DNA of 64,000 bases from Chloroflexota bacterium (GCA_019873645.1 JAIOAX010000007.1:1-64000), one strand, 5' to 3'; shown: positions 54,089-63,979, numbered from the stretch's first letter. The notes: a model not told the origin generated them from the letters alone. Program-made: numbers and translations.

Positions 54089-55666
54089 TCAGTCGCCTTC
54101 ATCTACCGCATCCTGGCCTGTGTGTGCAGGATAAGACTCCTTGGGCTCAAATAAACGCATTTGAACTGGAAACTCAAATTGTCGAACGACATGATCGGGA
54201 ACGGGCAACTTTTCTAGTAAACGAGGCTCAACTTTTATTGCCCCATCACCATAAGTCTTTCCAATTTTCGATAAATTGGCTATTGTGTCTGGATGATTAA
54301 GAATCTTCCAAATCTGTTCCAAATGTTCTTCCCCGCGATCTTGATCTTTGGGGTACACACACAGAAAACTCGTCAGGGGGACAACTTTGGCGATGTTGCG
54401 GATAAATCTTGAGTTTCGACGCCCCAAATAGGCAAACAAGAATGGTGGTGGTACCCGAGCTTCCATCTTGTACCAGGGTTTGCGCTGTGCAATCAAGGGA
54501 CGTTTAGGCAAACCCAAATATTCACCTTCCTGCAAGTACCGTCTTAGTGAGTCTGGAAAGGTTTCTTCATTATCGCCGCTAAGCATCAAGAGTAGTGTGG
54601 GTCTTCCTCTGCGTTCAAGCCTTTCGATGGTTTCATAAGTAATCTCATTGTCTGGGACATCGCGTGTCCTTCCAATCGCCTTAACAAAATGCTTTTCGGG
54701 AATCCCCAATTTTTTGGCTTTCTCAATGGTCATAAAGAAGAAATCATTGGCGCCTGTTGCGATACCACGCATGACTTTGACAAAATCACCTAACACGTAT
54801 CCGGTGTTGGCATCAGGAAAGGGTTCATGTGAGAGACCGGTAGTTAGACCTTCTTTCAAATCTCGGACAATGACGAATAAATCTTGTGTGGATACGTTTT
54901 TGAATCCAGACCTGACCCATCTTTTGAGTGCATCGGTAGCCGGGCGAGAACACTTAACCCATAGAAATTGAGCCTCTGGCGGCGCCTTGCGCATCAAGAA
55001 AATGAGTGGATTGGTATCAACATTGGGAAAGGGTGTGGCTTCAGGAGAAAAGGTGATGACGGCATCTAGTGCGAAATTTCTTGTAATCCAGGCCCATAAA
55101 TCGGGGGCGAATTTCCCTTCGCATGTATCAGCAGGCATAATGAAAGCCATCCGTCCATTCTCTTCGAGCAGCGATAATGCGCGGATCAAAAAGTAGATAT
55201 GCAAGCCAGCTCGCCCGTCCAACGGTTTGCCTACTAATTGAGCCGCCAGTTGTTTAAGCTGCGCTTTCTTCCCTGGGTCAAGACGGTGGTGTCGAATGTA
55301 GGGCGGATTGGCAACGATGGCCTGAAATTTTTTCTGGGGCGATTGCAAGACAAAATCACCAATCTTCACCGAGACGATATCATCTTTGTCCAGGCCATGC
55401 TTTATGGCTTGTGACAAAACAGTCGAGTCAATTTCCATGCCGGCGAACCGAACGTTTAGACCTTTCTCGCCAGCTATGACTTTAGCTGCACGGAAGAATA
55501 CCCCTGTTCCAACAGCGGGATCGAACAAAAGACCATCCTTGTCGGCCAAGACGTATTCAACCATTGGTTCCGCGATCCAATCGGGCGTCCAGAACTGTCC
55601 CTTTTCTCTCAAAAGCTCTCTGGCTTCCCAGGATGAAGGGAGTTTGTACACCTCAGTTTCTAACAT
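54089..55666 (-). CDS. N6-adenine DNA methyltransferase, TaqI/Eco57I-like
   Basis: A 525-residue enzyme. SAM motif I is FDPAVGTG (about 48-55) and the catalytic motif is NPPY at 120-123. The C-terminal half probably recognises DNA. The start is the ATG at 55666, overlapping the previous gene by 14 bp. It is AT-richer than its neighbours, a sign of horizontal origin. The gene just before it, of unknown family, may be the restriction partner; otherwise the methyltransferase is solitary or a combined RM protein without a clear nuclease motif. Confidence 0.9.
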   Translation of the reverse strand: MLETEVYKLPSSWEARELLREKGQFWTPDWIAEPMVEYVLADKDGLLFDPAVGTGVFFRAAKVIAGEKGLNVRFAGMEIDSTVLSQAIKHGLDKDDIVSVKIGDFVLQSPQKKFQAIVANPPYIRHHRLDPGKKAQLKQLAAQLVGKPLDGRAGLHIYFLIRALSLLEENGRMAFIMPADTCEGKFAPDLWAWITRNFALDAVITFSPEATPFPNVDTNPLIFLMRKAPPEAQFLWVKCSRPATDALKRWVRSGFKNVSTQDLFVIVRDLKEGLTTGLSHEPFPDANTGYVLGDFVKVMRGIATGANDFFFMTIEKAKKLGIPEKHFVKAIGRTRDVPDNEITYETIERLERRGRPTLLLMLSGDNEETFPDSLRRYLQEGEYLGLPKRPLIAQRKPWYKMEARVPPPFLFAYLGRRNSRFIRNIAKVVPLTSFLCVYPKDQDRGEEHLEQIWKILNHPDTIANLSKIGKTYGDGAIKVEPRLLEKLPVPDHVVRQFEFPVQMRLFEPKESYPAHTGQDAVDEGD

Positions 55667-56111
55667 TGGCAATCTCTCGCAGTATGGCTAAGGCTTCCGC
55701 TTGCAAATGCATCTGTCCGCCTTCAAAGTGTACGTATGGCAGAATATGCCCATTTTTATCCACGACAAATTTAGCCTTTAGTTCCGGCTCTTGCGTTGCT
55801 TCGCCGAGCGGGTAAGCATAATGGTAATAAATTTTGTAGATGACCTTTCTGGTCGTAGCGCCGCCAGGTGCTTGAAAAACTTGTTCTGTAGGCAGGATGA
55901 GTCCTTGCTTGATCAATTCTTGCGCTTTGTCGAGAGAAATAATGATACGCTCTTCGCTCCATACGCCTTGTGACCAACGCATTAAAAAGTCACTGCCACG
56001 CAGGCGGCGGGGATTGAGCAAAAAGTCGAGCCATTCAATAGCGGTGTGACCGCGAAGCTCGAATTCAATGTTTTCAGGGCTAACGCTCAGAAACTTCTCG
56101 AAAAAGTGCAT
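55653..56111 (-). CDS. Unknown protein overlapping the adenine methyltransferase gene
   Basis: A 152-residue protein that I do not recognise. It has no signal peptide. Notable parts are WLDFLLNPRRLRGSDFLMRW, SQGVWSEERI, and strands VIYKIYYHYAYP, KAKFVVDKNG and LPYVHFEGGQMH. The last three could be a small beta-sheet core. Position, overlap and AT-richness link it to the methyltransferase, so a restriction-related role is possible, but no PD-(D/E)XK or HNH motif is clear. Confidence 0.75.
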   Translation of the reverse strand: MHFFEKFLSVSPENIEFELRGHTAIEWLDFLLNPRRLRGSDFLMRWSQGVWSEERIIISLDKAQELIKQGLILPTEQVFQAPGGATTRKVIYKIYYHYAYPLGEATQEPELKAKFVVDKNGHILPYVHFEGGQMHLQAEALAILREIANVRN

Positions 56112-56130
56112 GTTTCTGGTCCCTCTTAGA

Positions 56131-56949
56131 TTAGATTGAAATCGCAGTTACATTCAATGGCTCGTCGCCAAGCAGCCGTCGTGCGATGGCGGAGAACTTC
56201 GCGGCATCGCCGCTGGTGTAGAAGTGGTGTTGTCCCGGTTGTGTGGACGGAGCGGCCAATCCGCGTTGGGTCAGGACGCGGCCAACTTGCCGGGCGACGG
56301 CGGGCGCGGGATCAATCAAGGTCACTTCTGATCCGACGATACGCTGAATGGTGGCACTCAGGAACGGATAGTGCGTGCAACCGAGCACCAGTTGGTCAAT
56401 GCCGGCAGCGAGCATGGGGGTGAGATAGTGCCGCAGCAAGGCCTCGGTTTCCGGCGTGTCCAGGGCACCGGCTTCCACTGCTTCGACGAGACCCGGACAG
56501 GCCCGGGTGTGGAGTTTCACGCCGTTGCCAAAACGCGCTACCAGTCCGGCGAACAAATCCCCTTGAAATGTGACCGGCGTGGCGATCACGCCGATTGCGC
56601 CGGTGCGGGTGCGCTCCACGGCGGGCTTGACGGCCGGCTCCATGCCCACGAAAGGGACATCGGGAAACTTTTCCCGTAGCGTGTGGAGCGCTGCGCCGGA
56701 GGCCGTGTTGCACGCCACCACGATGAGCTTGGCCCCTTGCGTCAGCAGAAAGCGCGTCACGTTTTCGGTTAGATGGCGCACTTCGTCCAGCGGACGTTGC
56801 CCGTAGGGAATGTGCGCCTGATCGGCCACATACACTGTATTTTCGGCCGGCAACTGGCGCACAATCTCGCGCCACACCGATAGGCCGCCCACGCCAGAGT
56901 CAAAGATGCCGATAGGGTTACCTGGCAGACTAGGCTCTGTGTTTGCCAT
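56131..56949 (-). CDS. murI: Glutamate racemase
   Basis: A 272-residue racemase making D-glutamate for peptidoglycan. The two catalytic cysteines are Cys80 (VACNTAS) and Cys191 (LGCTHYPFL). Asp17-Ser18 (IFDSGVGGLSV) and YVADQAHIPYG bind the substrate. Its start overlaps the CfrBI-like gene by 20 bp. Base composition is like the rest of the genome, unlike the AT-rich restriction genes on both sides. D-Glu synthesis fits a peptidoglycan-containing cell wall, known in only some Chloroflexota. Confidence 0.96.
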   Translation of the reverse strand: MANTEPSLPGNPIGIFDSGVGGLSVWREIVRQLPAENTVYVADQAHIPYGQRPLDEVRHLTENVTRFLLTQGAKLIVVACNTASGAALHTLREKFPDVPFVGMEPAVKPAVERTRTGAIGVIATPVTFQGDLFAGLVARFGNGVKLHTRACPGLVEAVEAGALDTPETEALLRHYLTPMLAAGIDQLVLGCTHYPFLSATIQRIVGSEVTLIDPAPAVARQVGRVLTQRGLAAPSTQPGQHHFYTSGDAAKFSAIARRLLGDEPLNVTAISI

Positions 56950-58015
56950 GAAAGAGAAATTCCTCCAGTGGGGCTTGGGCTACGCATTTTCGTAAATATT
57001 CGTTCAGGTCTTGTGTATCCAAAGTGAGCAATGGGTGTGTGAAACCGAGCTCCTGTTGTAATATCTGCGCAACATTTCTGGGCCAAAAGCTCATGCTCAT
57101 CTGTACAATATGTCCTTGAATGAGCCGCGCTTGTTCTCGAATGCGGCTGGCCTCGCCGATACGGTCAACAAGGATGATAGTTAATATATCGTAGGCGCGA
57201 TCATCAATCTCTGATTGGCGTTCAAAACGTGAGACCTTATCCAGCGAGATCTCAGGATTCCCTCTACCGATGAAACCGATGTCAAAGCGCACACCTTTAC
57301 CAGGGCGGTAGATAAGCGTGGCATCACTCTCTCGTTTTTGGGTCTGCGAAGATAACCAGAACACTTTTTGCGGATTATGAGGAACTCTTTGAGGACCTGG
57401 GATCATTTGAAATCCCAGGCAATGCAACAATGTCCCCAAGATTAGCGGTTCAAAAAATTTGCCGTATAAGGATTTTTCAGAACCTCTAACAGTCAACGTT
57501 TGTGCACCAGTGGCGCTTAACAACTCCAAGAAAAATTGCCAATCTATAGACCGATTGTGGGAACCAATTTGCAAATTACCTTGTAGTTCACCAAATGTTT
57601 TGAGGCTTTCTTGAGCAACTTCCTGGATTGTATTATGGTATTCTCTTATGTATTCATCTACGGTTCCAGATTTATCACGTAAGACATTCTGGCGTGCTTT
57701 GTCAGTGAGCCCTAAAATCCATTGTGCTGTCCAACGCTCGGCTTTGGCAAGGTTTTGACCCTGTAACGTTTTAGCAGCCTGTTCAAGTAGCTTTTCCAAA
57801 TCTTGTTGATCAAGCAGCCAGGCCATAAGTGCTGCATTGAGCATTGCCAGACGGCGGCGTGTGAGTTTTTCTGTGAGGTTGCGAATGTTTTCACCGCATA
57901 GAACATCATATACCACTTGGCGAATGAGCGTCCATCCTAACATTCTTACCAATGTGTTACGATCGGCGTTGACAATCGCGGTATACTCTGTAGGAAGTTC
58001 AAATGTTGTTCCCAT
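56930..58015 (-). CDS. CfrBI-like type II restriction endonuclease
   Basis: A 361-residue AT-rich gene whose product matches the CfrBI endonuclease family in layout. An N-terminal helical part (about 1-170) is followed by YGKFFEPLILGTLLHCLGF and a PD-(D/E)XK-like core around ESDATLIYRPGKGVRFDIGF. The start is ambiguous: TTG at 58030 overlaps the methyltransferase stop (TTGA), while the ATG at 58015 lacks a good site. Known CfrBI cuts CCWWGG; the specificity here is unknown. Confidence 0.8.
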   Translation of the reverse strand: MGTTFELPTEYTAIVNADRNTLVRMLGWTLIRQVVYDVLCGENIRNLTEKLTRRRLAMLNAALMAWLLDQQDLEKLLEQAAKTLQGQNLAKAERWTAQWILGLTDKARQNVLRDKSGTVDEYIREYHNTIQEVAQESLKTFGELQGNLQIGSHNRSIDWQFFLELLSATGAQTLTVRGSEKSLYGKFFEPLILGTLLHCLGFQMIPGPQRVPHNPQKVFWLSSQTQKRESDATLIYRPGKGVRFDIGFIGRGNPEISLDKVSRFERQSEIDDRAYDILTIILVDRIGEASRIREQARLIQGHIVQMSMSFWPRNVAQILQQELGFTHPLLTLDTQDLNEYLRKCVAQAPLEEFLFHGKHRA

Positions 58016-58026
58016 AAGTATATCTT

Positions 58027-59217
58027 TCAAAAAAGTCTATCTGACACATCAATCGGTGCAGCATTGATGACTTGTATCTGCGATGCTGCCTTTCCCAACC
58101 AATTTTTGCTTTCCTCGCGGATAATATCCACATATTCACGTTCTTTTTCGATCAACACAAAGCGGCGTTTCAAAAGCGCCGCGGCTTTGCCGGTTGTGCC
58201 GATGCCGGCAAAGGGGTCCAAAACGACATCGTTGACGAAGGAGTAGTAGCGGATGATCTTCTCGGCAAGTTCGAGTGGGAAAATGGCCGGATGGCGAGTA
58301 TCGTAAGATGGCTGGATGTACCAGACATTGGTACGTTCGTAGTCCTCGCCGATCTTTGAGGCTTCACGAATTTCTGGACTGTAAGAACGAATGTTCCAGT
58401 CAATGAGCTGTGGCGAGTGTTTGCGATAGACCAGAATATATTCGGTCACTGGAACGGGTTTGTATTGCATGGGGTTGCGGTCGGCGGCGAAGCGGCGTCC
58501 TCGTCCGGTTGCCCAGCCGGCGCCTTCCGGTTTGACCCAAATAATATCGTCCAGGAAATCGTACCCCTCCTCGGTGAAAATACGGTGCAGGTCAAAGGGC
58601 AGGGCTAAACGTTGGGATGAGGCGTTGCGGTTGGGCCGCCGAATAAGAATGGGACTGACGTTGATAGCAAAAATGCGACCTTCGTTCAGAACGCGATGAG
58701 CCTCTTGAATCACACGGCGCATTTTCCAGAGGTATTCTTCGTAGGTGGTGTATTCCTCATACTCGGGTCGCGCATTGTAGTAGGGCGGCGACGTAAAAAT
58801 CAGGTCTACAGACTGTGCCGGTAGATCGGCCAGAATGGTTTCACTGTCGCCGCAGGCGATCGTATTCCGCAGGTTTGAAAAGATGTAAGCTTTTTTCTGC
58901 GGCGGATGCTTTTTGACGGCGGTACCGTGTTGGCGTCCCAGGAGGCGCGCGACAACGATGTCTGGATCGGTTGTCTGTTCTTTAAGCAGCAACGTCGTGT
59001 AAGCATCAATCACGATTTCGCCGACCCGTTCGTGGTTGGCCCAATTGAGCAGCGGCACACGCCAGACGTGATAACGGTCATCCACTTCCGGCAGCCCGAA
59101 GACAATGGCGTTCTCCAATTCATGCTCGGATAGCCACAGCCGCCCGATTTCGCGGGCTTCCTGCGCCGAAAGGATGGCGTACCCGCGTTGCAACGCAACT
59201 GTTTTCGCTTCCGTCAT
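58027..59217 (-). CDS. DNA methyltransferase with TSPPY motif (M.CfrBI-like, probably N4-cytosine)
   Basis: A 396-residue enzyme. It has an N-terminal domain of about 110 residues not typical of the family (GRLWLSEHELENAIVFGLPE, DAYTTLLLKE). The catalytic TSPPYYNARP (142-151) follows, then SAM motif I at LDPFAGIGTTG near the C terminus. The order (catalytic motif first) is the beta class, and TSPPY is common in N4-cytosine enzymes. The start is the ATG at 59217, overlapping the protease stop as ATGA. It pairs with the CfrBI-like endonuclease directly downstream. Confidence 0.9.
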   Translation of the reverse strand: MTEAKTVALQRGYAILSAQEAREIGRLWLSEHELENAIVFGLPEVDDRYHVWRVPLLNWANHERVGEIVIDAYTTLLLKEQTTDPDIVVARLLGRQHGTAVKKHPPQKKAYIFSNLRNTIACGDSETILADLPAQSVDLIFTSPPYYNARPEYEEYTTYEEYLWKMRRVIQEAHRVLNEGRIFAINVSPILIRRPNRNASSQRLALPFDLHRIFTEEGYDFLDDIIWVKPEGAGWATGRGRRFAADRNPMQYKPVPVTEYILVYRKHSPQLIDWNIRSYSPEIREASKIGEDYERTNVWYIQPSYDTRHPAIFPLELAEKIIRYYSFVNDVVLDPFAGIGTTGKAAALLKRRFVLIEKEREYVDIIREESKNWLGKAASQIQVINAAPIDVSDRLF

Positions 59218-61307
59218 TCCTCTCCCTGTGTAAGGGTAAGCTCGTAGGTCGCTTTTTCTGTCGTCACCGGCGCCAGCGCCGAAATGACAATGACGGCTCT
59301 GTCTTGCTGTGCGTTCAAGGGAATCGTCCATTCGCCTGCTGTGCCGTTGAGCATCAAGAGCCGTTGAACCTGCGGGGTGTCGCCGTAGAGAACAAGCTGG
59401 ACAATCCATTGCTGCGGGAGGATGTTGGCGTGGCGCAGGAACCCCTCGTTAATCCAGTTTTTACCGTCAGTTTCCATATCGTCGCTGAACAGTGTCTGTC
59501 CGTCGGCGACGATTTCTACATCATCTATGGCAAACCCGGCCTGGTTGACGGCGGCGTCGGTGATGTACTCGAAGCGCAGGGCGATCTCCTGGCCGACATA
59601 CGCGGAGAGGTCGGCGGCCAATAGCGTCCAGTCGCTTTTGCCGGTTAAGCCGCAGCCGAAGTTGTTGCCCTGCGGGTTCGTGGTGCGACAACCCAGGCGG
59701 TTGTCGTCCAGAATGTGCCACTTGATGGTTTTTGAGCCGAGATCGTCGGGGATGTCCCCCGAAGCGGTGGTACCGACGACCACATAAGCGTAGTCCCAAT
59801 CTTCTTCGATATAATACCACGCCCAGAAGTGCAGTTCTGCCGTCGTGGCGTTGCGGAGGTCCACGATGCGCGTCAGACGGGCATCGGACTCGTCTTCACG
59901 GCTGGCCCACCAGAGATACTTGCCGCTGTGCGCCTGTGTATCCATCAATGCAGTTTGAGTGGCGCCGGTAAAGGTGAAACGCACCGGCGTTTCGCCTTCA
60001 ATCTTGATATAGTCCACGCCGTACTGGCTGACGGTGCTGCGCTTGGTGATCGGTAGATTTTTCGTGCGATAAGTGGCGTCTATACGCGGTCCGCTGATGT
60101 CAATGTCTTTGTAGCCGTATTGGCCGGCGTCGAGGGTGGGGTCATCGAGCAGATTGGCGATGGTCCAATTCGCAAAAACGTCGGCGTGGGTCAGCGATAA
60201 TCCCAGGTCTTCGGCAAGCGTCTTGTCCACGCTTTCCATGCCGTTCTCGGGGCGCGCGACGAGGGCTTTGGTGGCATTTTCGCCGAAGTGGTCGAGAAAG
60301 TAATTCATAAAAAGATAGGAGCCGCCATAGTTAGGAGAGGCGTCGCCGGCGGTCCCCTCAGGCCAGGAAGTCAACTGCGTGTCAGGACGGCGCAAATAGG
60401 CGTACTCGCTGCCGCCGACGTCGTAGTGTCCGCCGGGATAGGCGCGGTTGTTCAGCTCCATAGCCAGTTCAGAGCAGCCTTCATTGATCCAGCTTGTCTC
60501 ATTGCGGTCGTTATTCCAGTGGATCATGTGTTGGAATTCATGCGCCAACACGCCGTTGTAAAACTCATCGCCGATGGTCACGTTTTCAACATTGATGTAG
60601 AACATCTCCGTCTCATTGGAGTCCGGGCGCACGGCGCGCACAAAAGAATCGGGGCTGGAGAAGTATCCGGCAACCGTATCGCCCAGGTTGCGCGCGTGCA
60701 AAATGCTCAAATGCGGGTCGTTATCCACGCCGGGCGTCCATTCCGAGCCGAAGAACTCACGGTTGGTGGGATAGGTATGTTGCTCAAAGAGATCGGCGGC
60801 TTTCTTGAGCTTGTTGTTATCCACAGTGACGCCCTCTTCAACCCACATATAGACATGCTCGGTTTTGTAGACCAGGGTGGCGTAGATTTCGAATTGCTCG
60901 TCGTTGTCCACGTTGGACACGTTGAATTTACGTCGCGTGCCGACGGCATAGTCGGGATTGGAGGTGTTGAGGGTGCGCGGCGTGTCGGCGGGGACGTTCA
61001 GAAAGCGAATACCCAGTTCATGCAAGTCGGCGGGAGGTACCTGGGTTTGCTGAAGTCCCGCTACCGTTTCGGCTGCTTCTGGGGGAAGAGGCTCGGTGAT
61101 CGGCATCGTGATCGGGGTATCTGGGGTAGGTTCAGTGGGAAACACCGGCTCAATTGGAAACAATGTGGGCGGGGGAGAGGGTTCGGGCCGACTGCGATAG
61201 AAGTATATCAACGCCCCGCCGCCGCCAACCACACAGCATGTGCACATCGCCAGAAGGATTACCACTACAACTACAATGCCGATCCAGAGGTTGCGATTCT
61301 CATTCAT
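59214..61307 (-). CDS. Secreted gluzincin-type metalloprotease with MAM-like domain
   Basis: A 697-residue protein. The membrane anchor or signal is at about 8-35 (LWIGIVVVVVILLAM, followed by Cys). A Pro/Thr-rich linker follows. The protease domain has HEFQH with His256, Glu257 and His260, then Glu276 in SWINEG as the third ligand, a gluzincin arrangement. A beta domain (about 515-640) ends FAIDDVEIVADG, as in immune-inhibitor-A proteins. It probably digests proteins at the cell surface. The ATG at 61307 has AAGGA. Confidence 0.9.
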   Translation of the reverse strand: MNENRNLWIGIVVVVVILLAMCTCCVVGGGGALIYFYRSRPEPSPPPTLFPIEPVFPTEPTPDTPITMPITEPLPPEAAETVAGLQQTQVPPADLHELGIRFLNVPADTPRTLNTSNPDYAVGTRRKFNVSNVDNDEQFEIYATLVYKTEHVYMWVEEGVTVDNNKLKKAADLFEQHTYPTNREFFGSEWTPGVDNDPHLSILHARNLGDTVAGYFSSPDSFVRAVRPDSNETEMFYINVENVTIGDEFYNGVLAHEFQHMIHWNNDRNETSWINEGCSELAMELNNRAYPGGHYDVGGSEYAYLRRPDTQLTSWPEGTAGDASPNYGGSYLFMNYFLDHFGENATKALVARPENGMESVDKTLAEDLGLSLTHADVFANWTIANLLDDPTLDAGQYGYKDIDISGPRIDATYRTKNLPITKRSTVSQYGVDYIKIEGETPVRFTFTGATQTALMDTQAHSGKYLWWASREDESDARLTRIVDLRNATTAELHFWAWYYIEEDWDYAYVVVGTTASGDIPDDLGSKTIKWHILDDNRLGCRTTNPQGNNFGCGLTGKSDWTLLAADLSAYVGQEIALRFEYITDAAVNQAGFAIDDVEIVADGQTLFSDDMETDGKNWINEGFLRHANILPQQWIVQLVLYGDTPQVQRLLMLNGTAGEWTIPLNAQQDRAVIVISALAPVTTEKATYELTLTQGEE

Positions 61308-61461
61308 TGTGCAGTTCCTTATCTTGAAATTTTGCCTGCTATTGCGTTGATTATAGATAATCTGAAGGATAAGGCAAGGGTAACTTTGGACAGGATACAT
61401 TTCACGATAGGGGCAGGTTTTGGGGGTGTCCGCACGCGGGAAAGGCTGGGGGATTTCTCAC
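61308..61461. other. Divergent spacer upstream of the metalloprotease
   Basis: AT-rich leader of the minus-strand protease gene. No convincing promoter is seen on the minus strand and no gene. Confidence 0.4.
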
Positions 61462-61500
61462 AAGGGGATTTCGGGCGGCGAAACCGCCCGAAATCCCCTT
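61462..61500. repeat. Long hairpin, palindromic repeat family A (copy 2)
   Basis: AAGGGGATTTCGGGCGG (61462-61478) and CCGCCCGAAATCCCCTT (61484-61500) pair perfectly over 17 bp with a five-base loop. It shares its plan with 12115-12157, and many differences between the two keep base pairing. Confidence 0.85.
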
Positions 61501-61531
61501 ATATTTGTTTCCTGTGTGACTTACTAGCGGG

Positions 61532-61559
61532 TTCGACAGGCCGGGAAAAAGCATTATAA
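61532..61559 (+). promoter_or_regulatory. Near-consensus promoter of the DUF2723 gene
   Basis: TCGACA (61532-61537) and perfect TATAAT (61554-61559) with a 16-base spacer. The leader would be about 20 bases. Confidence 0.8.
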
Positions 61560-61585
61560 TGCACGGGTTAAGTTGAGGAGGCAGG

Positions 61586-63979
61586 GTGCGGAATTACCTG
61601 GAAAAGCTGATGGATGAGCTGTGTCACCATCCGGGTTGGGCGGCGGCCGGACTGGGGGCAGGCGTCTGGCTCCTCTACGGTCTTACCGCAGCGCAGGGAA
61701 CGATCTTCGGCGACCCTTCAGAGTATCAATTTATCCCGGCGGTGTGGGGGATCGCACATCCGCCGGGATATGCGTTTTATACGCTTATCGCCGGTGTGTG
61801 GCAGCGACTCTTCCCTGTTGGCACGGTGGCTTTCCGCACCCACCTTCTGGCCGGCGCGGCCGGCGCGTGGACGGTGACGCGCGTCTTTTTGATGCTGTTT
61901 GAGGTAGGCACGAAAGCAGGTGTCGCCGCGAGTCTTGACCGCCGCCAGGTATGGTTCGCGGCCTTGATCGGTGGGTTGTCTCTGGCCGTCTCCCCTGATT
62001 TCTGGCAACACAGCCTCCACTCCAACGCCCATATTTTGAGCGCCGCCATCACTGCGACGCAGTTGTGGCTGTTGGTGCGCTGGTTCTACGAGGGCCGCGA
62101 CCGCTGGTTATTGGCCCTGGCCTTTTCGGCAGGTATCGGCGTGACCCATCATCCCATCACCGTTTGGGGATTGCCGGCTTACGCCATTTTCATTTTGATC
62201 CGGCGCCCCAAAATTCTGAGGCAATGGAAAACGTTGTTGCCCTTTATCGGCTGCGGCCTTTTGGGATTGATACCCTGGCTTTACTTCCCCTTGCGCAGCC
62301 CCGCTGTCCCTTTCGGCCCTACCGACATGCGCACATGGGAAGGGTTTCTGCGGCATGCGACGGCCCAGGGCTTGCGGGTCAACCTGTTTCATTTCGGCCT
62401 GGCGGATCAATTCGACCGGCTACGGATGTTCTGGACGTTGCTGCGTTTACAATTCCCCTGGCCGTTGCTGGTGTTGATGGGTGTGGGGATGGGGTGGCTG
62501 ATGGCGCGCCGTCCGCACCTGGCGTGGCTGTGGGGCCTGTTCCTGGTGGGACATTTGGGATTCACGCTGAATTCCGTGCAGGATGTGATGGCCTATCTCC
62601 TGCATGCCTTCATGGCGCTGGCGTTCCCGCTTGGGATAGGCGTGTGGCGGCTTCTGGAAACCTTGAAATGCCGACTACCGGCTTGGGGAGGGGCACTGAT
62701 AGCGTTGGCGATGCTGGCTTTGCCGGTGGGCGCGCTCATCCACACCTTCCCTTGTATTTCACTGCGCGATTGGGATGCTGCCGATGCTTTTGTAGATGAG
62801 GTGACGGCACGTTTTGCCGGTCGCGGGGAAGGCGCGGCGCTGGCTTCAGATTGGGAACACCTGACGCCGTATTTCTATCGGGCGTTCGTGAACGGTGCAG
62901 CCCTTGAGGCAGCGGATGTGCGTCCGCTCTATGTGACCGGCGCCCTTTCGTGGACCGATGCCGTATTCGGCAATCTGGCGGCCGGGCCGGTGTACCTCAC
63001 CAATTACCGCCGCGAGATCCGCGACCTGGGCTTTCGACTTCGTCCAGAGGGAACGCTCTGGCGCGTTCTGGAACCACCGGCGCTTGAGGCTGTTGCGCCG
63101 CAGAATCCGCTATCCAATGTCTGGGTGGACGGGCGCGTCGAACTGCTCGGCTACGACTTGCCCAAAACGACCGCCTCGCCGGGCGAGGTGCTGCCGCTAA
63201 CGCTCTACGCGCGCGTGGCGACGACCGAGACGGCGATTCTGATGCCTTTTGCACGCTTGGGCCAGATCGAACAGCGTTGGACGACGGATAGCCGCCACTT
63301 GACGCCGGATTGGTTGCCCGGCGAGATCATCGTCGAGCGCTATGAGGTTTACGTCCCCTACACTCTGACGCCGGGAACTTATCCGTTGACGCTCGGCTAT
63401 ACGGATATGACGAACGCCGTTGCCGAATTATCCTTCACAAATGGCGACACAGCATTACGCCTGGCCGAATTGACCGTATTGCCCGAGACGCGGGGTGCGC
63501 CGGAAAATCGTGTGTTGGCGCGCGCGCTGACCAACATCGGCAACGATGTGGCGTTGCTTTCTGCACGCGCGCGCGTTGGCTTGACGACGCGGCAGGGTAT
63601 TTGGGAAGAGCCGTTGACGCTTCAAGCCGGTCAACCGCTGCATTTGACTTTGACCTGGCATGTCCTGGCGCGTCCACGCACGAGTTACACGGTGTTCATT
63701 CACTTGATTGACGCTGCCGGCGTTCCGTGGTTTGGGCATGATTACACCCCTCTGGGAGGGGCTTTTCCCTCCTACTTGTGGTTTCCGAAGTGGCTGGAAG
63801 GGCAACAGGTGATTGACCCTTACCGGCTCGTCATACCGGAAAATGTTCCGCCGGGGCAGTATTGGCTGGAAGTGGGGATGTACGAAATGGGCAGCATCCG
63901 TCGCATCCCCCAATTCGATTTTCAGGGTACAATGACAGGCGACCGCTTCATCTTAGGTCCGCTACTTCTGCTTCCTTGA
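61586..63979 (+). CDS. DUF2723 membrane protein, glycosyltransferase-C-like
   Basis: A 797-residue protein. The N-terminal half has about ten membrane helices and begins with the DUF2723 signature GDPSEYQFIPAVWGIAHPPG. The Asp-Glu pair of that first outer loop resembles the catalytic acid site of GT-C enzymes such as protein O-mannosyltransferases. The C-terminal 350 residues are outside and beta-rich, with two sandwich-like domains. It may transfer sugars from a lipid carrier to protein or lipid at the cell surface. The start is GTG behind AGGAGG. Confidence 0.9.
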   Translation: MRNYLEKLMDELCHHPGWAAAGLGAGVWLLYGLTAAQGTIFGDPSEYQFIPAVWGIAHPPGYAFYTLIAGVWQRLFPVGTVAFRTHLLAGAAGAWTVTRVFLMLFEVGTKAGVAASLDRRQVWFAALIGGLSLAVSPDFWQHSLHSNAHILSAAITATQLWLLVRWFYEGRDRWLLALAFSAGIGVTHHPITVWGLPAYAIFILIRRPKILRQWKTLLPFIGCGLLGLIPWLYFPLRSPAVPFGPTDMRTWEGFLRHATAQGLRVNLFHFGLADQFDRLRMFWTLLRLQFPWPLLVLMGVGMGWLMARRPHLAWLWGLFLVGHLGFTLNSVQDVMAYLLHAFMALAFPLGIGVWRLLETLKCRLPAWGGALIALAMLALPVGALIHTFPCISLRDWDAADAFVDEVTARFAGRGEGAALASDWEHLTPYFYRAFVNGAALEAADVRPLYVTGALSWTDAVFGNLAAGPVYLTNYRREIRDLGFRLRPEGTLWRVLEPPALEAVAPQNPLSNVWVDGRVELLGYDLPKTTASPGEVLPLTLYARVATTETAILMPFARLGQIEQRWTTDSRHLTPDWLPGEIIVERYEVYVPYTLTPGTYPLTLGYTDMTNAVAELSFTNGDTALRLAELTVLPETRGAPENRVLARALTNIGNDVALLSARARVGLTTRQGIWEEPLTLQAGQPLHLTLTWHVLARPRTSYTVFIHLIDAAGVPWFGHDYTPLGGAFPSYLWFPKWLEGQQVIDPYRLVIPENVPPGQYWLEVGMYEMGSIRRIPQFDFQGTMTGDRFILGPLLLLP

